Source of the DNA: DAINPP01 sp036743375
Lineage (GTDB): Bacteria; Thermotogota; Thermotogae; MWEM01
Length of the DNA stretch: 64,000 nt
Reading direction: 5' to 3'
Assembly (NCBI GenBank): GCA_036743375.1
Contig: DAINPP010000005.1
Coordinates: 25,928 to 89,927 of the forward strand
Shown: positions 1-7,520 of the stretch, piece after piece
Layout: the number at the start of each line of letters is the position of its first letter
Numbering within the stretch: position 1 is the stretch's first letter
Made by a program: the position numbers and the translations under genes
Notes under the pieces: model-generated
Told to the model about the DNA's origin: nothing
Seen by the model: the letters and a program-made list of their open reading frames with translations, nothing else
The model's database searches: none

Positions 1-138
1 TACGGAGACATCGATACATTCCGTCATATCATGTCTCGGGAACGGAAACCCCCTGTCCGTAATGACGATCATATCACCATGTCCAACCCTTGCAATCGCT
101 CCCGCCAGTTCGTTGTGTAAGATTCCATGTGTTTTCAT
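1..138 (-). CDS. rbsD: D-ribose pyranase RbsD (partial, cut by window start)
   Basis: Reading leftwards from an ATG at 138, 46 codons are open to the window edge. The peptide begins MKTHGILHNELAGAIARVGH and continues with GDMIVITDRGFPFP. This matches the RbsD N-terminus: the early GIL-N-EL segment, then GH-D, then the I-D-G-P strand. RbsD interconverts the pyranose and furanose forms of ribose so that ribokinase can use it. Its ribosome site GGAGGTAAGG overlaps the stop codon of the regulator gene upstream, so the two are translated from one message. The rest of the ribose operon presumably lies left of the window. Confidence 0.88.
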   Translation of the reverse strand, partial: MKTHGILHNELAGAIARVGHGDMIVITDRGFPFPRHDMTECIDVSV

Positions 139-150
139 TTCCTTACCTCC

Positions 151-1155
151 TTAAGTTTGTCTTATAATTAATTCCGTCTGCAGTTCAACGATATGATTCA
201 CCTGCTCTTCATGATTCAAACTTCTGTTTATCTTGTTATAAAGCGCCTCCATGGCCGTTCGCCCCGCTTCAAACTTTTTCTGATTGACGGTTGTCAGGGC
301 GGGAACAACGAGTTTGGCAATGAAGATGTTATCGTAACCGACGATCGAAATATCATCGGGTATCTTTAACTCCGTTTCCTTGATCGCCTCAATAGCCCCC
401 CACGCCATCAGATCATTGGCGACGAAGAGGGCAAGGGGTTTTCTCAGGTCTTTCAGCAAGTCTTTCATGAGGTTGTACCCGCTGTCATATTTAAAATCCC
501 CATATTTCACATCGATATAGTCTTCTCCAATTCCGGCCTCTCTCAATTTTTCATAAAAACCCTTTAATCGTTTTCTTGCGGGGAGGACATCTTCCGGCCC
601 CGATAGACAGGCGAAGTACTCAAATTGTTTTTCGAGAAAATATTCCGCCACCTGGCTGGCCCCTTTTTCATTACACATGTAGATGTTGTCTAACATGGGA
701 TGATCTATCTCTATCTTTCTGTCGAGTACCACCATCGGCAGAAAAGTCAGATATTCATGAAATTCGGCTTCCGACATACGCGGAGCAACGTTAATGATGC
801 CTTCTACATGCTGTGAAATGAAGGTATCCAGGATCTTTCGCTCCTGTTTGATACTTCCGTCCGTGTTACATAGAAAAAACTGAAGATCATTCCGGATGCA
901 GACCGATTCAACACCCCTTGCAATCTCCGCAAAATACGGGTTCGTGATATCCGGTATCATCAATCCGATGAAGTTGGTTCGGTTGATTTTAAGGCTCTGT
1001 GCCAATCGACTGGGTTTATAGCCCATTTTCTCTATGGTCTTCAGGACATGCTCTTTCAGTTCAGGGCTGACATACTTTTTACCTGAAATAACATTTGAAA
1101 CGGTCGCGACGGACACACCGGCCTCCCTTGCCACATCTTTCATGCTAAATCTCAT
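151..1155 (-). CDS. rbsR: LacI-family regulator, RbsR-like
   Basis: This is a 334-residue transcription factor. Residues 4-50 form the LacI helix-turn-helix (MKDVAREAGVSVATVSNVIS), followed by the hinge helix (PSRLAQSLK) and a periplasmic-binding-protein-like sensor domain starting GLMIPDITNPYF. The ATG at 1155 follows AAGGAG at good spacing. It is the first gene of a message that continues into rbsD, so ribose is the probable effector. Its own promoter at 1219-1247 overlaps a double CG-centred operator (1241-1270), which points to autorepression. The ligand is inferred from the neighbour and not from binding-site residues. Confidence 0.85.
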   Translation of the reverse strand: MRFSMKDVAREAGVSVATVSNVISGKKYVSPELKEHVLKTIEKMGYKPSRLAQSLKINRTNFIGLMIPDITNPYFAEIARGVESVCIRNDLQFFLCNTDGSIKQERKILDTFISQHVEGIINVAPRMSEAEFHEYLTFLPMVVLDRKIEIDHPMLDNIYMCNEKGASQVAEYFLEKQFEYFACLSGPEDVLPARKRLKGFYEKLREAGIGEDYIDVKYGDFKYDSGYNLMKDLLKDLRKPLALFVANDLMAWGAIEAIKETELKIPDDISIVGYDNIFIAKLVVPALTTVNQKKFEAGRTAMEALYNKINRSLNHEEQVNHIVELQTELIIRQT

Positions 1156-1218
1156 GTTTTTCTCCTTTTCCTGCCGGTCTCACAAACTGAACGGCAGGTT
1201 CTTTCGAAGACTTGATTT

Positions 1219-1270
1219 TTTATATTGTCTTTCAGAATTCCAGTTAAACGTTTAGTTAAACGTTTAACTG
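1219..1270 (-). promoter_or_regulatory. Promoter and double LacI-type operator upstream of the rbsR-like gene
   Basis: On the minus strand, TTAACT (1242-1247) and TATAAA (1219-1224) are separated by 17 bases. Overlapping the -35 is GTTAAACGTTTA at 1243-1254 repeated at 1255-1266. The 30 bases at 1241-1270 are nearly a perfect palindrome with two CG centres. A CG-centred palindrome is the usual LacI-family operator form, and the overlap with the -35 predicts autorepression. Confidence 0.75.
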
Positions 1271-1421
1271 TATGATACGCCGTTTTTTTTCTCTCATCAA
1301 GTCGAATCAGGGGGAATTATCGTCAATTATTTCCGATTATCTGAAGATAATGAAAGAATCCTTTCTTTTTTTTATAATCTCAAATCCACAAAAATTTCAT
1401 CAAAACGCACGAATTGTCGAC

Positions 1422-1450
1422 TTGACATATCATTTGTTTTGTAGTATAGT
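1422..1450 (+). promoter_or_regulatory. Near-consensus sigma-A promoter with no gene downstream
   Basis: TTGACA at 1422-1427 and TATAGT at 1445-1450 are separated by exactly 17 bases and read rightwards. No convincing coding sequence follows on the plus strand before the hairpin at 1833-1856. A forward transcript of about 400 bases from here would be non-coding. Confidence 0.55.
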
Positions 1451-1610
1451 TCTCACTGCCGAGGGGATAAAAAGGGATATTGTGAAGGTGTTATTTCATT
1501 TTGTTTATATTTCTTTTATCTTAAGACGGTGGAGTTTTTTACAGGTCTAAAAAAACCTTGAAGATAATCTAATTTGTTACCGTATATTAATTAATGTTTT
1601 TTAGAAAAAA

Positions 1611-1640
1611 TTGGGATTTTTATCTTTTAAATGCTATAAT
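1611..1640 (+). promoter_or_regulatory. Second forward promoter in the gene-poor gap
   Basis: TTGGGA (1611-1616), an 18-base spacer and a perfect TATAAT (1635-1640) read rightwards. The predicted transcript start is near 1647. That is just upstream of a long-range complementary pair (1665-1673 with 1767-1775) and of the T-tailed hairpin at 1833-1859. Confidence 0.45.
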
Positions 1641-1647
1641 CAGTTAT

Positions 1648-1859
1648 AACTTGTATCGAAATATGGGCACAGTCGGAACTTTCTATTTGGCTACATGTGT
1701 ATCTTAAAATTGTTGAATCTTTTTTTATTTGCTTTCTTTAGAGAATATAGTATAAAACTTCATTTTACTGTGCCCGTGTTTTGATTCCTCAGATGGAGTT
1801 TAATTCATAGCCATAATAGCCATATAAGGTTGAAGCGCCCCTTAAAAGGGGCGCTTTTT
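1648..1859 (+). ncRNA. Candidate structured small RNA of unknown family
   Basis: GGGCACAGT at 1665-1673 is perfectly complementary to ACTGTGCCC at 1767-1775, closing an AU-rich domain. The segment is flanked by a TATAAT promoter upstream and a hairpin with a forward T run downstream, the layout of an independent small-RNA gene of about 210 bases. I see no tmRNA, SRP or RNase P hallmarks. A 6S-type RNA, which is also a long hairpin with a closing stem, is possible but unproven. Confidence 0.3.
1833..1859. terminator. Strong intrinsic hairpin, probably bidirectional
   Basis: AAGCGCCCCTT (1833-1843) pairs with AAGGGGCGCTT (1846-1856), a near-perfect GC-rich palindrome. The run of five T (1855-1859) is on the plus side, so it terminates forward transcripts best. 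It also sits just after the stop of the L9-NYN gene on the minus strand, where the T tail is weak. Confidence 0.7.
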
Positions 1860-1861
1860 CA

Positions 1862-2665
1862 TCATCGGAAAGAGATCCTCGTGAAATACTCCGTATGATA
1901 TTCTTTAAAGTGATCCATAGAGAAGATGAATCGGGTTCCATATTTTTTTGCGAGCTGAAATATTTCCTTATCCGCATAATCCACCGTGGTGGTTCCGGCC
2001 CATGAACAGAATTCTTTCAGTTCTCTCTTTTCGGTCTTCGTCAGTTTCCGTCTGAAAGAGTTATCAAATGCCCAGATGAGCGGGAAGAAAAATTTTTCGG
2101 ATTTATCCGCGATATAATCGTACAGATAAAAAACCGGATCCGTTGCCGGCTTGCCATCCGTCCATCCAAGATTGGAGCCATCCACTATCAGCGGGGAATG
2201 ACATCGTCGGATTCTCAACTTCTGAAGATAATTATAGGTGGCAAAGTAAGATTTTCCCCTGTATTGAATCAAGACATACCGGTCTCCCGCCGGGAGGTTG
2301 TTCAACCGATTTGTCGGATACCATTTCCATCGTACCGTCTCCTGCTGATCATTTCTCATTTTAATCTTAAAAGTAAAAGGGAGAGTTCTACCGATTGACT
2401 CTCTCTTTGATACGTAGGCATTTTCAGGATTGTTGAACACAAAGAGTTTTTTCCCCGCAGTCTCCGAGATGTTCTTCTGTTGTTCCCGCTCTTCTTTTTT
2501 CTTTATCGATCGTAGCCTTTCAGCTTCCGTCGTTCCTATTCTTTTCGCAATCCCATTTGGAATGAGATAATTCTTTGCATAATCACTCTGCACTTTTGTC
2601 ACTTCTCCGGCCTTTCCGAGAAGCGAAAAATTCTTTAATAGTAAGACCTCTATCTGTATTGCCAT
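1862..2665 (-). CDS. Ribosomal protein L9 N-domain fused to NYN/Zc3h12a-type ribonuclease domain
   Basis: This protein has 267 residues. Residues 1-45 are a clear ribosomal L9 N-terminal domain: VLLLKNFSLLGKAGEVTKVQ, then DYAKNYLIPNGIA. Residues 46-70 are a charged helix like the L9 connecting helix. The globular L9 C-domain is absent. After an unassigned stretch (about 75-150), residues 158-260 resemble a NYN/Zc3h12a-like nuclease. IVDGSN carries D162 and AFDNSFRRKL carries D201. TTVDYADKEIFQLAKKYG and FSMDHFKEY carry D229/D232 and D251, like the Regnase D-D and SND-FRD motifs. ATG 2665 follows AAGGA. It is the last gene of a cluster that also encodes RNase G and PNPase. I infer a ribosome-anchored endonuclease. 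The domain calls are by eye, and whether a normal L9 exists elsewhere in the genome is unknown. Confidence 0.75.
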   Translation of the reverse strand: MAIQIEVLLLKNFSLLGKAGEVTKVQSDYAKNYLIPNGIAKRIGTTEAERLRSIKKKEEREQQKNISETAGKKLFVFNNPENAYVSKRESIGRTLPFTFKIKMRNDQQETVRWKWYPTNRLNNLPAGDRYVLIQYRGKSYFATYNYLQKLRIRRCHSPLIVDGSNLGWTDGKPATDPVFYLYDYIADKSEKFFFPLIWAFDNSFRRKLTKTEKRELKEFCSWAGTTTVDYADKEIFQLAKKYGTRFIFSMDHFKEYHTEYFTRISFR

Positions 2666-2704
2666 ATGACCATTTCCTTCGTTTATTTTAACCTGTAGAG
2701 TCGA

Positions 2705-3976
2705 TCAGGAGTAGATTAAAAGCGGAACCAGCAGTTCCTCTTTTGTCAGCGAACCGTGTTTTCCAAGCATTCCACTGGATTCATCCTTTCTGACGTGGGA
2801 TACATCCATCGGGAACAGCGAATAATTCTCCCTGCCGATCACAACGTAATCACCGATCCTTGAAAGATGTTTGTTGAACAATCGGGTGTCCATATTCAAT
2901 TCACCGCCTGAAAACAGTCCTTTTTTTACCGCTTCATCCCTATTCAGAATGAGAAAGTCCTTCCCATAGTCCTGATAGAATTTTTTTTCAAATGAGTCGG
3001 CATCCTTCACGTTGATATAGGTGACCCTCGCCTCACCCGATATCGGGCCGCGTATGGAATAATTTTCATAGGCCCCTTTATCCAAACGCCTCTCTGATTC
3101 CGCCGGTGTTTCCAATTGTCCATGATCGGCCGTAATCAATAAAAGCGTCTCTTCTCTCTCCTCCACCGTCATCGGTTCCAGAACGATTTCTCTCAGCAAT
3201 CTGAAAAGATTCTTCAGCTCATACTGATACAGCTTAGAATAAGGGCCTTTCTTGTGTGCATAACTGTCGGCAAGTCCCCAATACGCGTTGATGAAAGTCT
3301 TTCCTCGACTTCTATTGAGTTCTTGTCTCAATTTCACAAACAGTTCGGTAACCCCGGCATAGGAGCTCACCGCATGATTACAGCCCTTTGCGTGGATTCT
3401 GGTCAACGCCGTTCCGTTGAACTGGCTTGCGGTGATCATATGACAGGAGACCTTCTTTTTAGATAACTTTCCGAAGATCGAATCCTGTTCGATGAAATTC
3501 TCAGGGGTAACGCCCTCTTTCCTAAAAAGGGAATCCCTCGGAAGAAATTTATCTATGGCCTTTGGGGAAAAGAGAATCATATTCGTCAGGGTCTGGAATT
3601 CTTCGAGATAAAGCGTGTAACCGAGAATGCCGTGTTCAATCGGCGGGACCCCGGTAAACATCGAAGTCAGTGCAGCGGTAGTCGTACTGGGAAAAACACT
3701 GGTTAAGGTCTTTCTTCTGTAGGGTTTCAACTCTTCATCAAATCCTGAAATGGCTTCTGTAGCCCGCGAGAGGTTGATATCCCCCATCGCATCGATGACG
3801 AGCAGGATTATTTTTTTCTTTTTGTCGAGATGAGGGATCTCTCTGCTTAAATCAAGGGGATTATACTTGTATTCAGCGTTGAAGTGTTCAAGGATAAAGT
3901 TGGCAAGGTTCATGATTGAGTTTGAATCATAATCCGGTAAATAAAGCCCTTCTTCCAGCATCACAGGAGTAAACAC
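2705..3976 (-). CDS. Alkaline-phosphatase-superfamily phosphodiesterase/phosphatase
   Basis: About 423 residues of the type I phosphodiesterase/nucleotide pyrophosphatase fold. KKIILLVIDAMGD supplies the first metal Asp and SVFPSTTTAALTSMFTGVPP the Thr nucleophile region. EHGILGY follows it, ITADHGQLETP supplies the later Asp-His pair, and GKHGSLTKEE lies near the C-terminus. I see no signal peptide, so it is probably cytoplasmic. The GTG at 3976 is preferred because AAGAAGGTG precedes it by six bases. A GTG at 3985 in the same frame would abut that site. It lies 18 bases after the HD protein and 40 before the L9-NYN gene. The substrate is unknown; a phosphate mono- or diester is the family norm. 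Confidence 0.78.
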   Translation of the reverse strand: MFTPVMLEEGLYLPDYDSNSIMNLANFILEHFNAEYKYNPLDLSREIPHLDKKKKIILLVIDAMGDINLSRATEAISGFDEELKPYRRKTLTSVFPSTTTAALTSMFTGVPPIEHGILGYTLYLEEFQTLTNMILFSPKAIDKFLPRDSLFRKEGVTPENFIEQDSIFGKLSKKKVSCHMITASQFNGTALTRIHAKGCNHAVSSYAGVTELFVKLRQELNRSRGKTFINAYWGLADSYAHKKGPYSKLYQYELKNLFRLLREIVLEPMTVEEREETLLLITADHGQLETPAESERRLDKGAYENYSIRGPISGEARVTYINVKDADSFEKKFYQDYGKDFLILNRDEAVKKGLFSGGELNMDTRLFNKHLSRIGDYVVIGRENYSLFPMDVSHVRKDESSGMLGKHGSLTKEELLVPLLIYS

Positions 3977-3994
3977 AGCTTTCACCTTCTTTTT

Positions 3995-5068
3995 TTATTC
4001 GGTATGTCTGAACTTAACAACTTCTTTTATGTTGATCCTTCTGTCCTTCGACAGATCAATCTTTATCTCTTCACCATCTCTTACGATACTGACAACCGGT
4101 CTTGAGATCGCCCCCCTCTTATTCCCCACCACTACCGCATTTTCACCGGTAGAAAGTATCAGTTTCGTATTGACGGGATAGAGACCAAACGCGGTCAGAA
4201 AGAGGTGAACCATATCCGGATCAAACATCTTCTTTGACTGCTTGACGATAAAGCTGGTCGCATCATACGGTTCCCAGGCCGTCTTGTAGGGACGTACGGT
4301 GGTAAGTGCATCGTACACGTCGGCTACCATCAGAAGCCTGCCTTCGAAAGGGATATTCTTTCCCGAAAGGTTATCGAGATACCCCTTGCCATCCCATCTC
4401 TCATGATGGCATCTGATCGTGTTGAGAATAGAGATATCTTCGATACCCGATAACAGGGCAATCCCATGCCCGTAACCCGGATGCTTTTTGATAATGTCAA
4501 ATTCGACATTCTTCAGTTTTTCACGACTCTTAAGGATCTCGGGGGGAATCCACAGCTTTCCCATGTCGTGTAACAGTCCGCCAAGTGTGATCTTTTCGAT
4601 CTTTTCGCGATCCTGGTTGAAATAATCCGTTGCGAGGATAGTCCCGATAATCGAAACGTTCACCTGATGTGTAAACGTATAATCGTCAAACTGTTTCAGT
4701 TTAACGAGAGACGGAACGACATATTCTCCATAACTTTCTATAATCTCCGTCGTGATCTCATTACTGATTTCTTCACTCTTCTCTACATCAATCCGACCTT
4801 CCCTGAAAGTAGAGACACAAATCTCAGAAAGATCCGAGGAAAATTCGTTCAGTTTTTCCTCCGTGATCATCTTGTGGAGATCCGCATCGAGTTCATTTTT
4901 CACAAACACTGAGACCCAGTCGATTCCGCGCATATGCAATCTCTTTAAGATATCTTCAGTGATGATCTCACCATTCTTGACTATGACATCATTCTGTGAG
5001 CCGCCAACAATCGTCTCAGCCAGAATATCTCCAGAAGTCAAATCATCTGTTCTTTTCCATTTTATCAA
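3995..5068 (-). CDS. HD-GYP-like domain protein (paralogue 2)
   Basis: This is a 357-residue protein whose N-terminus (IKWKRTDDLTSGDI) aligns with the preceding paralogue (KIVWKSVDEVKAGEI). That match fixes the start at TTG 5068, preceded by GAGGTG and overlapping the upstream gene by 26 bases. Residues 130-250 form an HD-GYP-type domain: H134, LLHDMG (H167, D168), KKHPGYG, CHHERWDGKGY and MVADVYDALTTVRPYK. The final Pro of GYP is replaced (GYL). HD-GYP enzymes hydrolyse cyclic di-GMP or related dinucleotides. The C-terminal 70 residues form a small domain around GLYPVNTKL that is also present in the paralogue. Activity is likely but the altered motif makes the substrate uncertain. Confidence 0.78.
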   Translation of the reverse strand: MIKWKRTDDLTSGDILAETIVGGSQNDVIVKNGEIITEDILKRLHMRGIDWVSVFVKNELDADLHKMITEEKLNEFSSDLSEICVSTFREGRIDVEKSEEISNEITTEIIESYGEYVVPSLVKLKQFDDYTFTHQVNVSIIGTILATDYFNQDREKIEKITLGGLLHDMGKLWIPPEILKSREKLKNVEFDIIKKHPGYGHGIALLSGIEDISILNTIRCHHERWDGKGYLDNLSGKNIPFEGRLLMVADVYDALTTVRPYKTAWEPYDATSFIVKQSKKMFDPDMVHLFLTAFGLYPVNTKLILSTGENAVVVGNKRGAISRPVVSIVRDGEEIKIDLSKDRRINIKEVVKFRHTE

Positions 5069-6194
5069 TTTCAAGCACCTCAGTAATGAACAGCTCAGGA
5101 TGATCTTCCATAGAAAGTTCTTCATCATTAATGAGTACAAGCGGTCTTCCGATGGCATTCCCGCCTTTTGAGATGACGATCCCGGAACGCCCGTCGTTCA
5201 GTTTGATAATCGTTCCCGTAGGGTACAATCCGGTGATCTGTACAAAGGCCTTAACCATATCCGGATCAAAGAGGATCTTTGAATTGGATACGATCCATTT
5301 GAGCGCCGTATGCGGGTCCATCTTCGCCTTACCGTCCACACTCGTAATGAGCGTGTCATAGGCATCCGGCACGGCGATCAGCCGCGATATTTCATTGATA
5401 TTTTTCCCCTTGGCTCCCATCGGAAATCCCTTCCCATCAAATCGTTCATGATGCTCCATGATGGCATTCTCTTCGGAGTTATCCAGGAAACCCGGAGAAA
5501 CCTTGTTGATAATCTTTATTCCCAATATCGGATGAATCTTTATACGATTCAACTCTTTATTCCTGTTGTACTGATCGAACACATCTTCCACATAATCGAG
5601 ACTTTTTTCCTTCTGCGCGTAGATCAGCCCAATATCGTGTAAGAGGGCCACCTTTGTCACCTTAAGGAGTGTATGTCTCAACATCCCGATGGCCTTTCCC
5701 AGTACACAGGATACAATAGCCGTGTTGATCCCGTGCTTGATGATAAAGCCGGAGGCCACGTCCGTCATGAAATTAAAGACATTGGAGTTGCTCTTCAACA
5801 CTTCATTTACGAGTTCGTTGCTGAGATTGACAACTTCGTTGGACTGAAACGTGTTGCTCTGTAAAAACGTCTTGGTAACCGTTTCAAATCGTGATAAAGA
5901 CTCGTGATATTTTTCATCGGAAACGATCAAAGGAAGTTCCGGAGCCAGTACAGGCTCCGATTCCCTTGAATATTCATCTTCTATATCGAGTATCAGATCA
6001 TCCTCGCGGACCGTCTCATCGGGTTGTCTGACCGGCACCCAGAGGACATCTCGATTTTTAAGGTAATCTATCGTCTTTGAATCAAGGATAGCGGACTTAT
6101 GAGCCAACAGAACAAAACTGTTTGGATCAAATACATCATCTCCGCATATTTCCCCTGCTTTCACCTCATCAACACTTTTCCAGACTATTTTCAA
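5043..6194 (-). CDS. HD-GYP-like domain protein (paralogue 1)
   Basis: A 383-residue protein with the same order as its downstream neighbour: an N-terminal domain of about 60 residues, an acidic linker (60-100), then an HD-GYP-like core. The core carries VALLHDIG (H186, D187), KIHPILG, MEHHERFDGKGFP and AVPDAYDTL, followed by the GLYPTGTII tail domain. GYP has become GFP, and the usual RPYK segment after the last motif is missing. The TTG start at 6194 overlaps the stop of the M16 peptidase gene. The pair looks like a tandem duplication, with this copy more diverged at the catalytic motif. Confidence 0.75.
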   Translation of the reverse strand: MKIVWKSVDEVKAGEICGDDVFDPNSFVLLAHKSAILDSKTIDYLKNRDVLWVPVRQPDETVREDDLILDIEDEYSRESEPVLAPELPLIVSDEKYHESLSRFETVTKTFLQSNTFQSNEVVNLSNELVNEVLKSNSNVFNFMTDVASGFIIKHGINTAIVSCVLGKAIGMLRHTLLKVTKVALLHDIGLIYAQKEKSLDYVEDVFDQYNRNKELNRIKIHPILGIKIINKVSPGFLDNSEENAIMEHHERFDGKGFPMGAKGKNINEISRLIAVPDAYDTLITSVDGKAKMDPHTALKWIVSNSKILFDPDMVKAFVQITGLYPTGTIIKLNDGRSGIVISKGGNAIGRPLVLINDEELSMEDHPELFITEVLEIDKMEKNR

Positions 6195-7516
6195 AGAATT
6201 ATCCCCTTTTCATCCCATTCTTTGTGATAAATTTCCGAAGCGCTCTTTTTCGGAGCGACAATGCTCATCACCCATTCTCTCGTAAAATATTTTTCCATGA
6301 CCTGTTGAATCTGCTCTTTATCAACGGCCTCTATCTTCTCCACCATCTCCTCAACGGACAATGGTGAACCGAATGCAAGTCCGGTATCCAGATTTCTCAT
6401 CATGGTCGAATAGGTACTTTCCGTTGATAAAAGCAATTTTCCCTTCAGCCTTTCCTTTCCATAACTGATCTCCTGACTCGTGATTCCCTGCTTCATGATT
6501 TTACGGAGTTCATTCATCAATTCGGTGATCAGTGTCTTATACCTTTCGGGAGTCGTCGCCGCATAGACAAAGAACAACCCGCCATCAGGATAGCTGATCA
6601 AACCGGAATCAACCGTGTAGACCAGGCCAAGTTCCTCTCTGAGCCGGTTAAAAAGCTTGGAACTCATCCCACCGCCCAACAGGGTGTTCAGGACCTGAAA
6701 GGCGTTGAAGTCGCCATCTCTTCTCGAGGGGGCTTCCAACCCCACCAGCATGTGAAGTTGTTTCAGATCCTCTTTTTCAGAAAAGGCCATGAATTTTTCC
6801 GGTCTGTAAATCAGCGGTTCTCTTTCGCCTATCGATTTCTCGCTGTCAAATTCATCAAAATTGGCAAAGAAATCATCCGCGAAATTACCGGCAATCGAAA
6901 AGACCATATTTGAAGGGATATATTCAGAACGGTAAAAATCGACAAGGTCGTCCCTACTCATACCGGAAACGGTCTCAAGATTTCCCAGGACCGGCTTCCC
7001 GTATTTTGATTCTCCCCAGATATTCTGAAAGAATTGCTCATATACGATATCCGAGGGATCATCGTCTGCTGCCGAAATCTCCTCCAAAACGACCTGCTTT
7101 TCAAGGTTGAAAAAATTTTCTTTAAATGAAGCACCACTACACAGATCCTTCAGAATGGAAACAGCCGCATCAGACTGCGAATCCGGAACCCGTGCAAAAT
7201 AGACGGTGTTTTCCTTTCCGGTAAACGCGTTCAACGTACCGCCAACGCGTTCTATGGGTTCCTTCAACTCTTTTGCCGTTCTCTTATGTGTCCCTTTAAA
7301 AACCATATGCTCAGTAAAGTGTGCAGCCCCCGAAGCATCGGCAGGTTCATTTGATGAACCTGCTTTCACTGCGATACTCAGGCTGACAGATCTCACACCG
7401 TGCATCTGCTGTGAGAAAACCTGCATGCCGTTGGGCATATTGGTTTTAACAGCGGTGTTCCCGTCATTTTTTTCGGTCAGGCCGCTATAAACTCCGTTAC
7501 CCGCATCAGCTGCCAC
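6191..7516 (-). CDS. M16-family zinc metallopeptidase
   Basis: About 441 residues, the usual size for a processing-peptidase-like M16B protein. The inverse zinc motif HFTEH is at the start of the first half (AAHFTEHMVFKGTHKRT). The distal Glu lies in EKQVVLEEISAADDDP, about 75 residues later. The second half carries GGGMSSKLFNRLREELGLVY, the conserved R/Y substrate segment. The frame is open to 7606, inside pnp. GTG 7516 is preferred because AGGAAG lies seven bases upstream and the start falls just after the pnp stop. Such proteins sit next to pnp in many Firmicutes and Thermotogota. The cellular substrate is unknown. Confidence 0.85.
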   Translation of the reverse strand: MAADAGNGVYSGLTEKNDGNTAVKTNMPNGMQVFSQQMHGVRSVSLSIAVKAGSSNEPADASGAAHFTEHMVFKGTHKRTAKELKEPIERVGGTLNAFTGKENTVYFARVPDSQSDAAVSILKDLCSGASFKENFFNLEKQVVLEEISAADDDPSDIVYEQFFQNIWGESKYGKPVLGNLETVSGMSRDDLVDFYRSEYIPSNMVFSIAGNFADDFFANFDEFDSEKSIGEREPLIYRPEKFMAFSEKEDLKQLHMLVGLEAPSRRDGDFNAFQVLNTLLGGGMSSKLFNRLREELGLVYTVDSGLISYPDGGLFFVYAATTPERYKTLITELMNELRKIMKQGITSQEISYGKERLKGKLLLSTESTYSTMMRNLDTGLAFGSPLSVEEMVEKIEAVDKEQIQQVMEKYFTREWVMSIVAPKKSASEIYHKEWDEKGIIL

Positions 7517-7520
7517 AAAA

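Noticed and set aside
1272..1550. 92-codon forward frame in the gap after the LacI gene
   Set aside because: It contains the 1422-1450 promoter, is Phe/Ile-rich as expected of A/T-rich DNA, and has no ribosome site.
1648..1859. tmRNA, SRP RNA or RNase P RNA
   Set aside because: No tRNA-like end with CCA, no SRP domain IV motif and no RNase P core could be found in either strand.
5043..5068. Apparent frameshift joining the two HD-domain genes
   Set aside because: Each protein is complete with its own N-domain, HD core and tail, and the N-termini align with each other. The overlap is ordinary translational coupling.
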